Origin: Betaproteobacteria bacterium UBA1934
GTDB taxonomy: Bacteria > Pseudomonadota > Gammaproteobacteria > Burkholderiales > Rhodocyclaceae
DNA: 64,000 nucleotides
NCBI GenBank assembly: GCA_002337055.1
Contig: DDFG01000005.1
Coordinates: 768,222-832,221 of the forward strand
Direction: 5' to 3'
The notes below the pieces were generated by a model that saw only the letters and a program-made list of their open reading frames with translations, was not told where the DNA came from and did no database searches. The position numbers and the translations under genes were made by a program. This document shows positions 8,344 through 16,415 of this stretch, piece after piece (positions within the stretch are counted from its first letter, which is position 1; each line of letters starts with the position of its first letter).

Positions 8344-9426
8344 TTACGGATTGAAACAGGCTTCGATGGGTTTGGCGCCTACGATCTCAGCGCGCTGACG
8401 TGGCAGGGCCTGCGGGAAGTCGTGTTGCAGGAAGCCGATCAAGCCTTCTCTGACGCGGCAGCGGAGATCCCAGTTACGTCCAGAATCTGTCGAACTCACC
8501 AAAGCGCGCACTTGCATGGCGCGTTCGGATGTTTCGGTAACCTGTAGCACGCATACTTTCCCATCCCATTCGGGAGCCAGTTTGCAGGTTCTTTCCAGTT
8601 CGCGTCGCAAGGGTTCCAAAGGAAGAGCGTAATCCACCCAGAGGATCACTGCACCGACGATATTAGCGCTGGTGTGCGTCCAGTTTTGGAAAGGGTGTTC
8701 GATAAACCATTGCAGCGGAACAATCAAACACCTTTGGTCCCAGATTCGGACTACCACGAAAGTGCCGGTAATTGCCTCGATTCGCCCCCACTCGCCTTCC
8801 ACAATTACCACGTCGTCGATACGAATAGGCTGCGCCAACGCAATCTGCAAACCGGCGATGACATTGCCGAGCACCGGCTTGGCGGCGAAACCGACCACCA
8901 GACCTGCAAGGCCAGCCGAAGCCAGCAAGCTTGCGCCGACTTGGCGTACATCGGGGAAGGTCATCAAGGCTGTCGAAATGCCGATAAAAATGGCTACCCC
9001 CGAGAGGGTCCGCATCAGCACGGTTGCTTGAGTTTGCACTCGCCGTTCTTGCAGATTGTCCATGCGGTCGGCGGGATAGCGCAGTACGATCATGTCTCGG
9101 GTAGCTACCAAGGTATTGACGACCAGCCAGGTTGTTGTGACGATGATTGCCAACAGGGAACCGTGTTGCCATGCCGAGAGACCGGGATAGGCGGCGGGCG
9201 CCGCTGCCCAAACAGTTTGCAATGCAAGTAAGGGCAGCAACCACTGCAGCGGACGATACGATTTGAGTAATAGTGCAGTCAGGTAGGGACTGTCGCCGGC
9301 CATGTGACGAACGATTGCGGCAGCAACCCGATGTAGGGCGACCGCGAAAATTGAGGCAGTGACCGCAACCCCTGTTGTAGCGACATATGGATGATTAAGT
9401 TGATCAAAAATTTCTGACAGCGACAT
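8344..9426 (-). CDS. MscS-family small-conductance mechanosensitive channel
   Basis: This 360-residue inner-membrane channel opens under membrane tension to release solutes after osmotic downshift. About four transmembrane helices are visible, and the pore helix reads SLLASAGLAGLVVGFAAKPVLGN with the Gly/Ala packing typical of MscS TM3. The beta domain follows (IRIDDVVIVEGEWGRIEAI), then an alpha/beta C-terminal domain. The ATG at 9426 is preceded six bases earlier by GGAG; an ATG at 9438 and a longer frame to 9525 overlap otsB and are less likely. Gene order with otsAB supports a joint role in osmotic adjustment. Confidence 0.92.
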   Translation of the reverse strand: MSLSEIFDQLNHPYVATTGVAVTASIFAVALHRVAAAIVRHMAGDSPYLTALLLKSYRPLQWLLPLLALQTVWAAAPAAYPGLSAWQHGSLLAIIVTTTWLVVNTLVATRDMIVLRYPADRMDNLQERRVQTQATVLMRTLSGVAIFIGISTALMTFPDVRQVGASLLASAGLAGLVVGFAAKPVLGNVIAGLQIALAQPIRIDDVVIVEGEWGRIEAITGTFVVVRIWDQRCLIVPLQWFIEHPFQNWTHTSANIVGAVILWVDYALPLEPLRRELERTCKLAPEWDGKVCVLQVTETSERAMQVRALVSSTDSGRNWDLRCRVREGLIGFLQHDFPQALPRQRAEIVGAKPIEACFNP

Positions 9427-9458
9427 TGATGTCTCCATACGAGGACAACTCAGCCTGG

Positions 9459-10205
9459 TTACGACCTGGCACTCAAAGCGATTGCTAACCATTTGCGCAC
9501 AGCCGCGACGTCGCGTAGTCTCCACCGTGCTCTGGTTTTTCCCGCGCCGACCTTGACCGATATTCCTCCCAGCCGATTCACTGTATCGAAGCCTAGTTCG
9601 TCGGTGACGTCGTCCCCTATGAAAACAGGATGCCGCCCCATGAAGGGGGACTCGGCCATGAATTCTTCAATTGCGCTTCCTTTGTCGAACCCTCGTGGCT
9701 TGATCTCCACCACGTATTTGCCCTTTTGCAGGCACAATCGATCCGCCGAAGGCGCGACGGCAGTACGCATCAAGCGATGGGCATACGACGCCAACCCGGG
9801 CGCTTGCCGGTAATGCAGTGCCAAGGTCTGCCCCTTGTCCTCAAGCAATAAGCCGGGGTAGCCTGCCACAGCCGGCTCGAGACTACGCAGAATCAGCAGC
9901 TTTTCTGCCGAGGTCGTCGAATGGGTACGCAATCGACCGGCGGCATTGCGCCGTTCAAGTCCGTGCTGTCCAGCGAGAGGAACGCGAATGCTGCCGAGCC
10001 GATAGTCAAGATCGGCAATGCTGCGCCCACTGACCAGCGCCAATGCACCACCGCAAGCTTGATGAAGACGTGCCACCAGACCCAGCAACGCGTCGTCGAT
10101 CCGGACAGCATCGGGCGATTTGGCAAATTCGATCAAAGTGCCGTCCACATCCAGAAAATAGGCCCATGTGGGCAACGGAAGCGGCAGGTCGCTTTTTTTT
10201 GCCAT
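9459..10205 (-). CDS. otsB: Trehalose-6-phosphate phosphatase
   Basis: OtsB removes phosphate from trehalose-6-phosphate to give trehalose, a compatible solute. The 248-residue HAD-family protein has motif I DVDGTL near residue 19 (nucleophile Asp), motif II with SGRS near 60, and the late GDDVTDE block with acidic magnesium ligands near 200. GTG at 10208 directly precedes ATG at 10205 and either could be used. It starts 10 bases after the otsA stop, so the pair forms one transcription unit. Confidence 0.95.
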   Translation of the reverse strand: MAKKSDLPLPLPTWAYFLDVDGTLIEFAKSPDAVRIDDALLGLVARLHQACGGALALVSGRSIADLDYRLGSIRVPLAGQHGLERRNAAGRLRTHSTTSAEKLLILRSLEPAVAGYPGLLLEDKGQTLALHYRQAPGLASYAHRLMRTAVAPSADRLCLQKGKYVVEIKPRGFDKGSAIEEFMAESPFMGRHPVFIGDDVTDELGFDTVNRLGGISVKVGAGKTRARWRLRDVAAVRKWLAIALSARS

Positions 10206-10215
10206 CACGTTGCGC

Positions 10216-12447
10216 TTAAACCGCTCTCGCGCTGGCCACCGGCTTCTTCAAGAGGCGTCCGCGCCGACGCAAGGTCGCCGCATCGAGCAACATGCGTCCA
10301 GCCCATCGGAAAACGTTGAATTCGCTGATCAAGCCTCGCATCAGGCGCATGCGGTCTCGCTGCTCGGCAGCCGGCATGGTCAGCGCCATCTGCAGTGCAG
10401 CGGCACACTCATCTGAGTCATAGGGGTTGACGATCAGTGCTTCGGGCAATTCCCTTGCTGCGCCGGTAAATTGGCTGAGAACCAGCACACCGCGTTCGTC
10501 GTCGCGGGCCGCGATATATTCCTTTGCCACCAAATTCATGCCGTCGTGCAAACTGCTGACAAAACAGCATTCTGCTGCCCGGTAATACTCATAAACCTGT
10601 TTGGGTTCGTGATGTTCCACCTTGAGCAAAATCGGCGGTACGCCGTTGCGACTGAAGCGCCCGTTGATGCGCGTCGCCAGAGCTCGAACCTGCGCTTCGT
10701 GGTTTTGGTACTCGTCGATGCCGGAACGGGTTGGGGCGGCGATCTGGATGAAGGTAAAACGACCGACCCATTCCGGCCTTAGTTCCAGTAGACGTTCGAT
10801 GGCGTGAAAACGCTCAACGATTCCTTTGGTGTAATCGAGACGATCCACGCCGATACCCAGCAATTGATCGTTTGGAAGCCCATTGTTTTGACGGATATCG
10901 ATCCGGCACTGTTCGACAGACCGTTCAACCATCTCCGGTTCTGGCGGCCAGGCAATGGAGATCGGATAGCGGCGAACTGCCGTCAGTTCGCCGCCCATGG
11001 TCACCGTGAAAGATTCGCGATCCACGCGTGCCTCGATCAAGCGGTCGACGGTATCGACAAAATTATTGCAATGAAACTGGGTGTGGAAACCGAGGATGCT
11101 GCTGCCCAGCATGCCCGTGACTATCTCCTCTCGCCATGGGCAGATCGTGAAAGATTCCGGGTTCGGCCATGGAATGTGCCAGAAAGTGATGATGATCGCG
11201 TCGGGCAGTTTTTCACGGATCATTCTTGGCAACAGCGCAAAGTGGTAGTCCTGCACCAGAACGATAGGCGCCTTGGTCTTGGACTCGAAAACAACCGCCT
11301 CGGCAAATTTGCGGTTGACGGCCACGTACTGTGCCCAGTCGGCGGAGCGGAAGATTGGCCGCACGTGCGCGATGTGGCACAAGGGCCACAACCCTTCGTT
11401 GGCAAATCCATAGTAATAGCCGGCCTCCTCCTCCTTGGTCAGCCAAACGCGGCGAATCTGATACATCGGTTTTTCCGGTGGCACAGCAACCCGATCGTGC
11501 CGATCTACCACTTCACGGTCTGCCGAGCCGCTGCCGTGGGCAATCCAGGTCCCGGAACAAGCGCGCATGATCGGTTCCATAGCTGTAACCAGGCCGCTGG
11601 CTGGTCGCTGGACTTCGATATTTTCACCGCGGCGCTGATGGATGTACGGTTCCCGGTTGGAAACAACGATGACATCTTCTCCACGCAGTTCGCCGTGCAG
11701 TATTGTGCGCAACGCGTCCGATGTCCAGGTAATCTGGCTTTCGTCTCGCGAGCGGTATTCGGATTCCAGTTCGCGAATCAGTCGCTTGAAATCCCGCGCG
11801 ATGGGCTTGAATTCAGGTGTGTCGACTCTGGGCACGGGCTCTCGCAACAGTCCTTCGCCTCTTAACAAAGAGCGCATCCCGGCTACCCAGCCCCGCCAGG
11901 AGAGTTGGGCAATGATCACAGTGATCAAGGAAACGACGACCGCCAGTCCCATGAAGAAATAGAGTACGTAGCGACGCGTGTCCTCGCTGCGCCGAGTCAC
12001 AAAACTCATGTCATGGACCAGTACCAAGCGTGCATCTGGCGCGTCTTCGCTTTCCATTGGCTTGACGGACACATGCAGCGGCCCCTTGGCGCTAACCAAA
12101 AGATGATCGCCCGGTTTCTCCCAGCGTTCCAATTCGCCGCAGCGAATTTCTGTCGGCAGGGATTTGGTCGCCACTGACATGCCCTGTGCCGAAGCGCAGT
12201 AGCCAATCGCGTAGAGCCGTTCGTCCTGGGTAATCCGGTTAAAGAAATCTACGATCTTCGCTTTCTTGCCGGCGGCCAGCTGTTCTTGTAATGGTTCCTG
12301 GATGGTATTGGCAATCAAGGTGCCACGGATATCCAGGTCACGAATGAACCAGTTCAGGGTGAATTTGTCTGCCAGCGATGTCACTGCGGTGGCAAAGAGA
12401 GCCAGAGCCAAAAGCAAAGGCAATACAAAACGAAGCGAAAGTCTCAT
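10216..12447 (-). CDS. otsA: Trehalose-6-phosphate synthase with an N-terminal membrane sensor-like region
   Basis: OtsA joins UDP-glucose and glucose-6-phosphate to form trehalose-6-phosphate. The GT20 domain occupies roughly residues 255-725, with VSNREPY at its start, GVDRLDYTKG (donor phosphate Arg and Lys) and LHDGMNLVAKEY near the end. Unusually, about 250 residues precede it: a helix at 5-25, a probable periplasmic segment at 26-158, a second helix at 160-182, then a HAMP-like linker. Plain OtsA is under 500 residues, whereas this protein has 743. The ATG at 12447 lies five bases after a perfect AGGAGG; the adjacent GTG at 12450 is too close. The layout suggests synthesis at the membrane under control of an external signal. 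Confidence 0.93.
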   Translation of the reverse strand: MRLSLRFVLPLLLALALFATAVTSLADKFTLNWFIRDLDIRGTLIANTIQEPLQEQLAAGKKAKIVDFFNRITQDERLYAIGYCASAQGMSVATKSLPTEIRCGELERWEKPGDHLLVSAKGPLHVSVKPMESEDAPDARLVLVHDMSFVTRRSEDTRRYVLYFFMGLAVVVSLITVIIAQLSWRGWVAGMRSLLRGEGLLREPVPRVDTPEFKPIARDFKRLIRELESEYRSRDESQITWTSDALRTILHGELRGEDVIVVSNREPYIHQRRGENIEVQRPASGLVTAMEPIMRACSGTWIAHGSGSADREVVDRHDRVAVPPEKPMYQIRRVWLTKEEEAGYYYGFANEGLWPLCHIAHVRPIFRSADWAQYVAVNRKFAEAVVFESKTKAPIVLVQDYHFALLPRMIREKLPDAIIITFWHIPWPNPESFTICPWREEIVTGMLGSSILGFHTQFHCNNFVDTVDRLIEARVDRESFTVTMGGELTAVRRYPISIAWPPEPEMVERSVEQCRIDIRQNNGLPNDQLLGIGVDRLDYTKGIVERFHAIERLLELRPEWVGRFTFIQIAAPTRSGIDEYQNHEAQVRALATRINGRFSRNGVPPILLKVEHHEPKQVYEYYRAAECCFVSSLHDGMNLVAKEYIAARDDERGVLVLSQFTGAARELPEALIVNPYDSDECAAALQMALTMPAAEQRDRMRLMRGLISEFNVFRWAGRMLLDAATLRRRGRLLKKPVASARAV

Positions 12448-12510
12448 CACTTCCTCCTGCCGGAAATCTAGCTAACGAGTGGCGCGTAACAGGCGAGCAT
12501 CCGGAATTGA

Positions 12511-12528
12511 GAGTGCTAACGAGCACTC
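12511..12528. repeat. Inverted repeat between the small membrane gene and otsA
   Basis: GAGTGCT and AGCACTC form a perfect seven-base inverted repeat around AACG, overlapping the stop of the upstream gene. Read on the minus strand it contains TTAGCACTC, identical to one arm of the CIRCE operator, but the arms are in the wrong arrangement for CIRCE. There is no T-run. It could be a weak stem or an operator. Confidence 0.4.
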
Positions 12529-12893
12529 ATTCCGTCGGTCTGATCGCCAATGGCAGTAAAAGACCACCCTCTCGAGTCGTGGCTATAAATGGCTGTCTCA
12601 GCCTCGTGGCGAGCATTGATCGGCTGATCGTTAATCTCGATGGATGATTCGCATCGGTATCTCCTTACGTCCAATTTTTCGCAGCGTTGCTTTTTCAGTG
12701 CGGTCGAATGCAAACGTTGGCGAAGTGTAGCCATTTCTTTCGAATCGACATTTTCATTGAGCGCAAATACATGTTTGCGATAGGCTCTGGTCATTTCCGA
12801 TGAGGTGGGTTCTCGGTCGGAAAGTAACCACCAGATTTGCATAAGAAAAAGCGCCATGGCAATACCGATCAAGGTTGTTCTTTTTATCGACAT
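12516..12893 (-). CDS. Small single-pass membrane protein, unknown function
   Basis: This 125-residue protein has one N-terminal hydrophobic helix (about residues 7-25, IGIAMALFLMQIWWLL). A soluble, probably periplasmic, remainder with two cysteines follows (RCEKLDVRRYRCESS, about 73-83). I do not recognise a family. It begins nine bases after the antiporter stop and ends 68 bases before the otsA start, so it is very likely co-transcribed with them. The ribosome binding site is weak. The cysteine pair could form a disulfide outside the membrane. Confidence 0.65.
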   Translation of the reverse strand: MSIKRTTLIGIAMALFLMQIWWLLSDREPTSSEMTRAYRKHVFALNENVDSKEMATLRQRLHSTALKKQRCEKLDVRRYRCESSIEINDQPINARHEAETAIYSHDSRGWSFTAIGDQTDGMSAR

Positions 12894-12902
12894 ATTCGTG
12901 GG

Positions 12903-14096
12903 TTATACGGATGATGCCGAAGACATTTTTTCTCCGCGCATGAACAAAGTGGCTTCGCCGAAGCGTTTGATCGCGTATTGAGTTGCCACTGGCCCAAGCA
13001 ATTGCATGAGCAGAATGGCCGTCATCAGCATTCCATACACCTCCGTAAATCCTTGCGTTTCCTGCATCCGCATGTCCGTAACGAGCACGATGGCAACGCT
13101 GGACATCGGCATCAGCCCGATTACCATTGGCCCGACATCATCTTCATCGAGCCCGAGATACCGATGCATCACCTGTAAGGCAACAAATTTTCCGGCCAAG
13201 CGTATCGATACGAAGACAAGCGCCTCACCCCAATACTTCGATAGCAAGCCGACATCAAGGCTGGCTCCTGCCAACACAAAGGTAATCACCAAGAAAATTC
13301 GCGCATCGCTGGAGATGCGAATGGTCACAACCTCATTGCTGCGATCGAGGATTCGCGTTCCGACACCTAGTATCAGCAGCGGCAAAAGGACCGATATTTC
13401 CAGCGCTAGCGCTGTGCCGACGGCGACTACGATCAACCCCAAAAGCAAGAGATGCTGATGTTCCACATAACGCCCTAGGCGTTTTGCGCCTTGAACGGCA
13501 AGCAGCGCTCCAGCCAACCCTATTAATACCGAGAAAAAAATGGGTTCAAGCGAGCGGTGCGCGCATTGCCACCAACCCCCTGTTCCAGATATGCCCGAAA
13601 TGAAAGTGAGTAATACAAATGCCACCGTCCCATTGAGCGCGACCAAAGTAAAAAGTATTTCGGATTTGCGACCTTTGGCGCCGACGTCGCTGCTGGTCGC
13701 TATGGTGATGGCTGGCGATGTTGAAATGCCGATGGCGGCTGCGAAGGCGGCAATTACCGGCGAAAACCCTAGGGCTGCGGCAGTCACAAACATCAGGAGT
13801 CCTGAAAACACCGATTCGACCAGCCCGGCACGCAACCTGCCTCGAACAATCCTCCACCCCGGCGCCGAGAAACGGTGCCCTAACTCGAACAAAATCAGGC
13901 CGAGGGCAAGATCGACAAACAAGCGAGCCGATTCAATGTCTTGTGGCTGGACCCAACCCAGTCCACTTGTCCAGACCGCCAGACCGAACAGCACGAAACC
14001 GGTGGTTCTCGGCAAATCAATAACGCGACGCACTATTTCACCGGAGATCAGTCCTCCAATAAGCAAGCAGCCGAGTAACTGAACGGAGTTGAGCAT
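12903..14096 (-). CDS. CPA2-family cation/proton antiporter
   Basis: This 397-residue polytopic membrane protein belongs to the Na+/H+ exchanger superfamily (CPA2/KefB-like transport domain without a TrkA-N tail). Typical blocks are the early glycine-rich helices (LLIGGLISGEIVRRV), LALGLILFELGHRF, the ATSSDVGAKG region after SPAITIA, and the late LVTDMRM segment. It probably exchanges Na+ or K+ for protons. The ATG at 14096 starts at the first hydrophobic helix; the longer frame to 14276 overlaps the Pal-like gene and is polar, so it was not used. No good Shine-Dalgarno sequence precedes 14096, which leaves the start uncertain. Confidence 0.85.
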   Translation of the reverse strand: MLNSVQLLGCLLIGGLISGEIVRRVIDLPRTTGFVLFGLAVWTSGLGWVQPQDIESARLFVDLALGLILFELGHRFSAPGWRIVRGRLRAGLVESVFSGLLMFVTAAALGFSPVIAAFAAAIGISTSPAITIATSSDVGAKGRKSEILFTLVALNGTVAFVLLTFISGISGTGGWWQCAHRSLEPIFFSVLIGLAGALLAVQGAKRLGRYVEHQHLLLLGLIVVAVGTALALEISVLLPLLILGVGTRILDRSNEVVTIRISSDARIFLVITFVLAGASLDVGLLSKYWGEALVFVSIRLAGKFVALQVMHRYLGLDEDDVGPMVIGLMPMSSVAIVLVTDMRMQETQGFTEVYGMLMTAILLMQLLGPVATQYAIKRFGEATLFMRGEKMSSASSV

Positions 14097-14154
14097 TGAT
14101 CTGGCAAGGGGGAAATCAACTCTTTGATCGTGTGCGGAAATCGACGCCGCAGGT

Positions 14155-14670
14155 TTACCTGACCTTTGAAGCAAAGTCGACGCGGCGATTCTGACTCCAG
14201 CACTTCTCCTCGGAACAGGTGGCGCGAGGCTTTTCCTTACCAAAGCTGACGGCCTCGAGTCGATCTTCTGGTACACCCAATAGTGTCAACATCTTGCGGA
14301 CGGCTTCAGCCCGTTTTTGGCCCAGCGCGAGGTTGTACTCGCCGCTGCCGCGTTCGTCGGCATTTCCTTCAAGGGTGACGGTCAACTTGCCGTAGCGTTT
14401 CAGCAGTTCCGCTTGCTGCTGCACCAGTGGCAAAAAGCTAGGTTTGATCTTGAAATCGTCGTATTCAAAGAAGACGCTCTTGCCACTTAGCTGTTGCATC
14501 GCATCCTTCAACTGGCGAGTCTCAACTTCAGATGTAGAAACATCGCTAGCTTTCGCGCCGCTGATCGAAGCGGAAGAGGGTTTGGACGTCGGTGCTTCGC
14601 TAGGCGTATTGGCACACGCCGATACTCCCAACGCGAGCGCACATAGCAACATGTACGATGTCGTTCTCAT
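14155..14670 (-). CDS. Pal/OmpA-like peptidoglycan-binding lipoprotein
   Basis: This 171-residue outer-membrane lipoprotein has a signal peptide ending in the lipobox VSAC (Cys19), a Ser-rich linker and an OmpA C-terminal domain (about 65-170). That domain carries the conserved GNADERGSGEYNLALGQKRAEAV block that binds diaminopimelate in peptidoglycan. It resembles Pal, but tolB is not adjacent and a second OmpA-domain lipoprotein lies on the other side of the regulator, so I do not call it the cell-division Pal. It heads the minus-strand stress block and faces the marR gene across a palindromic site. Confidence 0.88.
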   Translation of the reverse strand: MRTTSYMLLCALALGVSACANTPSEAPTSKPSSASISGAKASDVSTSEVETRQLKDAMQQLSGKSVFFEYDDFKIKPSFLPLVQQQAELLKRYGKLTVTLEGNADERGSGEYNLALGQKRAEAVRKMLTLLGVPEDRLEAVSFGKEKPRATCSEEKCWSQNRRVDFASKVR

Positions 14671-14690
14671 TGAAATTTCTCTTCCCAGAA

Positions 14691-14712
14691 TTTACATTGA
14701 TATCAATGTAAA
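14691..14712. promoter_or_regulatory. Perfect 22-bp palindrome, probable MarR operator
   Basis: TTTACATTGAT is followed directly by its exact reverse complement ATCAATGTAAA. The site lies between the divergent Pal-like gene (start 14670) and marR (start 14748). MarR proteins bind such 16-22 bp palindromes near their own genes, so autoregulation and control of the divergent block are likely. Confidence 0.8.
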
Positions 14713-14747
14713 TGATAATGAACAGAGATGCAATTGGAAGTGCCGAC

Positions 14748-15302
14748 ATGAAAACCAAGATTTCTACTACAGCGCCACTCAACAATGCGGGCGCGCTGCC
14801 GATGCAAGATGCGGCCATGGACGTGTTGCGGCAATTTCGAGTGATCTTCGGTTCGGCACGTCAACACTTTCGCGAAGTTGAAGAGCATTGTGGAATTTCA
14901 AGCTCCCAGATTTGGATGCTGACCGAATCTAAACGATCTCCAGGCATTGGCGTGACCGAGTTGGCGGCGCGCTTGGGCATTCGTCAGTCCACGGGCAGTA
15001 TTTTGGTAGAGAAACTGGTATCGCGCGGCTTGCTCATCAAGGAGCGTTCTCGTGAAGATCAGAGACGTGTTGGCTTGCACCCCTCGGCAGAGGGTGAATT
15101 GGTTTTGGCGAAACTACCCGGGCCTGCGGAGGGGGTTCTGCCGGCCGCGCTCAATACGCTACCGGAAGTTGTGCTAAAAACATTGATCATCAATTTAGAT
15201 GAATTGATCAGCAAGCTTCGCGTTTGCGAAAAGCAGTATGCTGCCACTCCCTTGGCAGACATCATGGGCGAGCAAACTGGACGAGCGTTGAATCGTGAAT
15301 AA
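14748..15302 (+). CDS. MarR-family transcriptional regulator
   Basis: This 184-residue winged-helix DNA-binding protein has its recognition region GVTELAARLGIRQSTGSILVEKLVSRGLL followed by the wing (SREDQRRVGLHPSAEG), the standard MarR pattern. Dimerisation helices flank it. I start it at the ATG at 14748, with GGAAG seven bases upstream; an earlier in-frame ATG at 14712 overlaps the palindrome. The last codons overlap the next gene's GTG start, showing translational coupling with an OmpA-like lipoprotein. The ligand is unknown. Confidence 0.9.
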   Translation: MKTKISTTAPLNNAGALPMQDAAMDVLRQFRVIFGSARQHFREVEEHCGISSSQIWMLTESKRSPGIGVTELAARLGIRQSTGSILVEKLVSRGLLIKERSREDQRRVGLHPSAEGELVLAKLPGPAEGVLPAALNTLPEVVLKTLIINLDELISKLRVCEKQYAATPLADIMGEQTGRALNRE

Positions 15303-15861
15303 CGCCCCTGTTTGCCTTATACCCATCTTCATCCTTTCGCTCCTGACGGGTTGCCAATCGGCTCAACCGGTGCCAAAGGCCCTGGCGACGTTAGAAGAAC
15401 AGGGGCCGGGAAAAATTCAACTGGAAGCCGGCTCCGCTCAGAAGGAAATCCCCCGGGCGACAGGAGGCTCGGCAGACCTAGTTGAAGATACCGGTAAAAC
15501 CCTTTCAATTCTCACGCTTGATTTCGAAAACAACATCTATTTCCGTCTCGGAAAAACGAACATCGATGATCAGGGCATCCAAACGCTGATGAAGCATGCG
15601 GAACGTCTCAAGAACAACACCAAGTTATTTGTCACTTTGATCGGGCATACCGACAACTTGGGAAGTCCGGCATACAACCAGGCAATTTCCGATGCGCGAT
15701 TAAATGCAGTCGCGAGAGTTTTGAAGGAACAAGGCGTTTCGCGGCATCAGATTCGCCGCATTTCTCTGGGTAACGAACGCCGGAAAACGGTGTTATGCCG
15801 AACCGATGAATGTCGACAAACCATGCGGCGAGTCGAATTGACCTATGGAACTTCCCGGTGA
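15295..15861 (+). CDS. OmpA-domain lipoprotein, second copy
   Basis: This 188-residue lipoprotein has lipobox LTGC (Cys20) and an OmpA-like domain (about 75-186) with LIGHTDNLGSPAYNQAISDARLNAVARVL. It probably ties the outer membrane to peptidoglycan. The start is a GTG at 15295 that overlaps the marR stop by eight bases, so it is translated from the marR message. It shares the domain but little else with the Pal-like protein at 14155, suggesting two separate acquisitions or an old duplication placed on both sides of the regulator. Confidence 0.87.
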   Translation: MNNAPVCLIPIFILSLLTGCQSAQPVPKALATLEEQGPGKIQLEAGSAQKEIPRATGGSADLVEDTGKTLSILTLDFENNIYFRLGKTNIDDQGIQTLMKHAERLKNNTKLFVTLIGHTDNLGSPAYNQAISDARLNAVARVLKEQGVSRHQIRRISLGNERRKTVLCRTDECRQTMRRVELTYGTSR

Positions 15862-15904
15862 ATCAGCAGGTATTTCTGCTCCAAAGCAGATAGATGTCAA
15901 AAAA

Positions 15905-16369
15905 ATGGCCAAAGAAATAGAGCGCAAATTTGCAGTCATCGATCGGAGCATTCTTGCCGGTCGGCTCGGGGCAAGGATCACACAAGGCTACATTGTCGAT
16001 CAACCCATGACAGTCCGCGTTCGAATTATCGAGGCGGAATCATTTCTTACCATCAAGTCTAAACTAAATGGCATGTCTCGGGATGAGTTCGAATTTCCCA
16101 TTCCGATGCATCATGCCCAGGAGCTATTGAAACATTACTGCGGTATCTCCGTAATAAAAAAAACGCGCTATCGAATCCGCCACAACGACGTAACAATTGA
16201 AGTTGACGTGTTTGCTGGACGCCACGAGGGGTTAGTGATCGCTGAAATCGAGCTCTCCTCTGCAGAACAAGAACTCGACTTACCGCCTTGGCTAGGTACC
16301 GAACTAACCACGGATCGTCGTTTTGCCAATCGCTCCTTGGCAAATGCAAGGCAAACACCGGTCATATGA
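15905..16369 (+). CDS. CYTH-domain protein (triphosphate tunnel metalloenzyme)
   Basis: CYTH proteins form a beta-barrel tunnel that binds triphosphate compounds; many hydrolyse inorganic tripolyphosphate or nucleotide triphosphates, a few make cAMP. The ExExK signature appears as EIERK at residues 4-8, followed by ITQGYI, VRVRI and a late EIELSS block, all expected for the family. I chose the ATG at 15905 because family members start just before EIERK, although no clear ribosome binding site precedes it. An ATG at 15845 would add 20 residues and overlap the previous gene. It lies in the plus-strand run from marR. Confidence 0.8.
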   Translation: MAKEIERKFAVIDRSILAGRLGARITQGYIVDQPMTVRVRIIEAESFLTIKSKLNGMSRDEFEFPIPMHHAQELLKHYCGISVIKKTRYRIRHNDVTIEVDVFAGRHEGLVIAEIELSSAEQELDLPPWLGTELTTDRRFANRSLANARQTPVI

Positions 16370-16415
16370 GGCGCTTGCACGGCAAGCCGCCAGGAGAGCG
16401 CGGCGAGGAAAATTC

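Noticed and set aside
14155..14670. Calling this lipoprotein the Tol-Pal system Pal
   Set aside because: tolB and other tol genes are absent from the neighbourhood, and the gene is placed in a regulated stress block. Only the OmpA-type domain and lipobox are shared.
15905..16369. Calling the CYTH protein an adenylate cyclase
   Set aside because: The domain is shared by triphosphatases and class IV cyclases, and nothing in the sequence or neighbours distinguishes them, so only the domain name is given.
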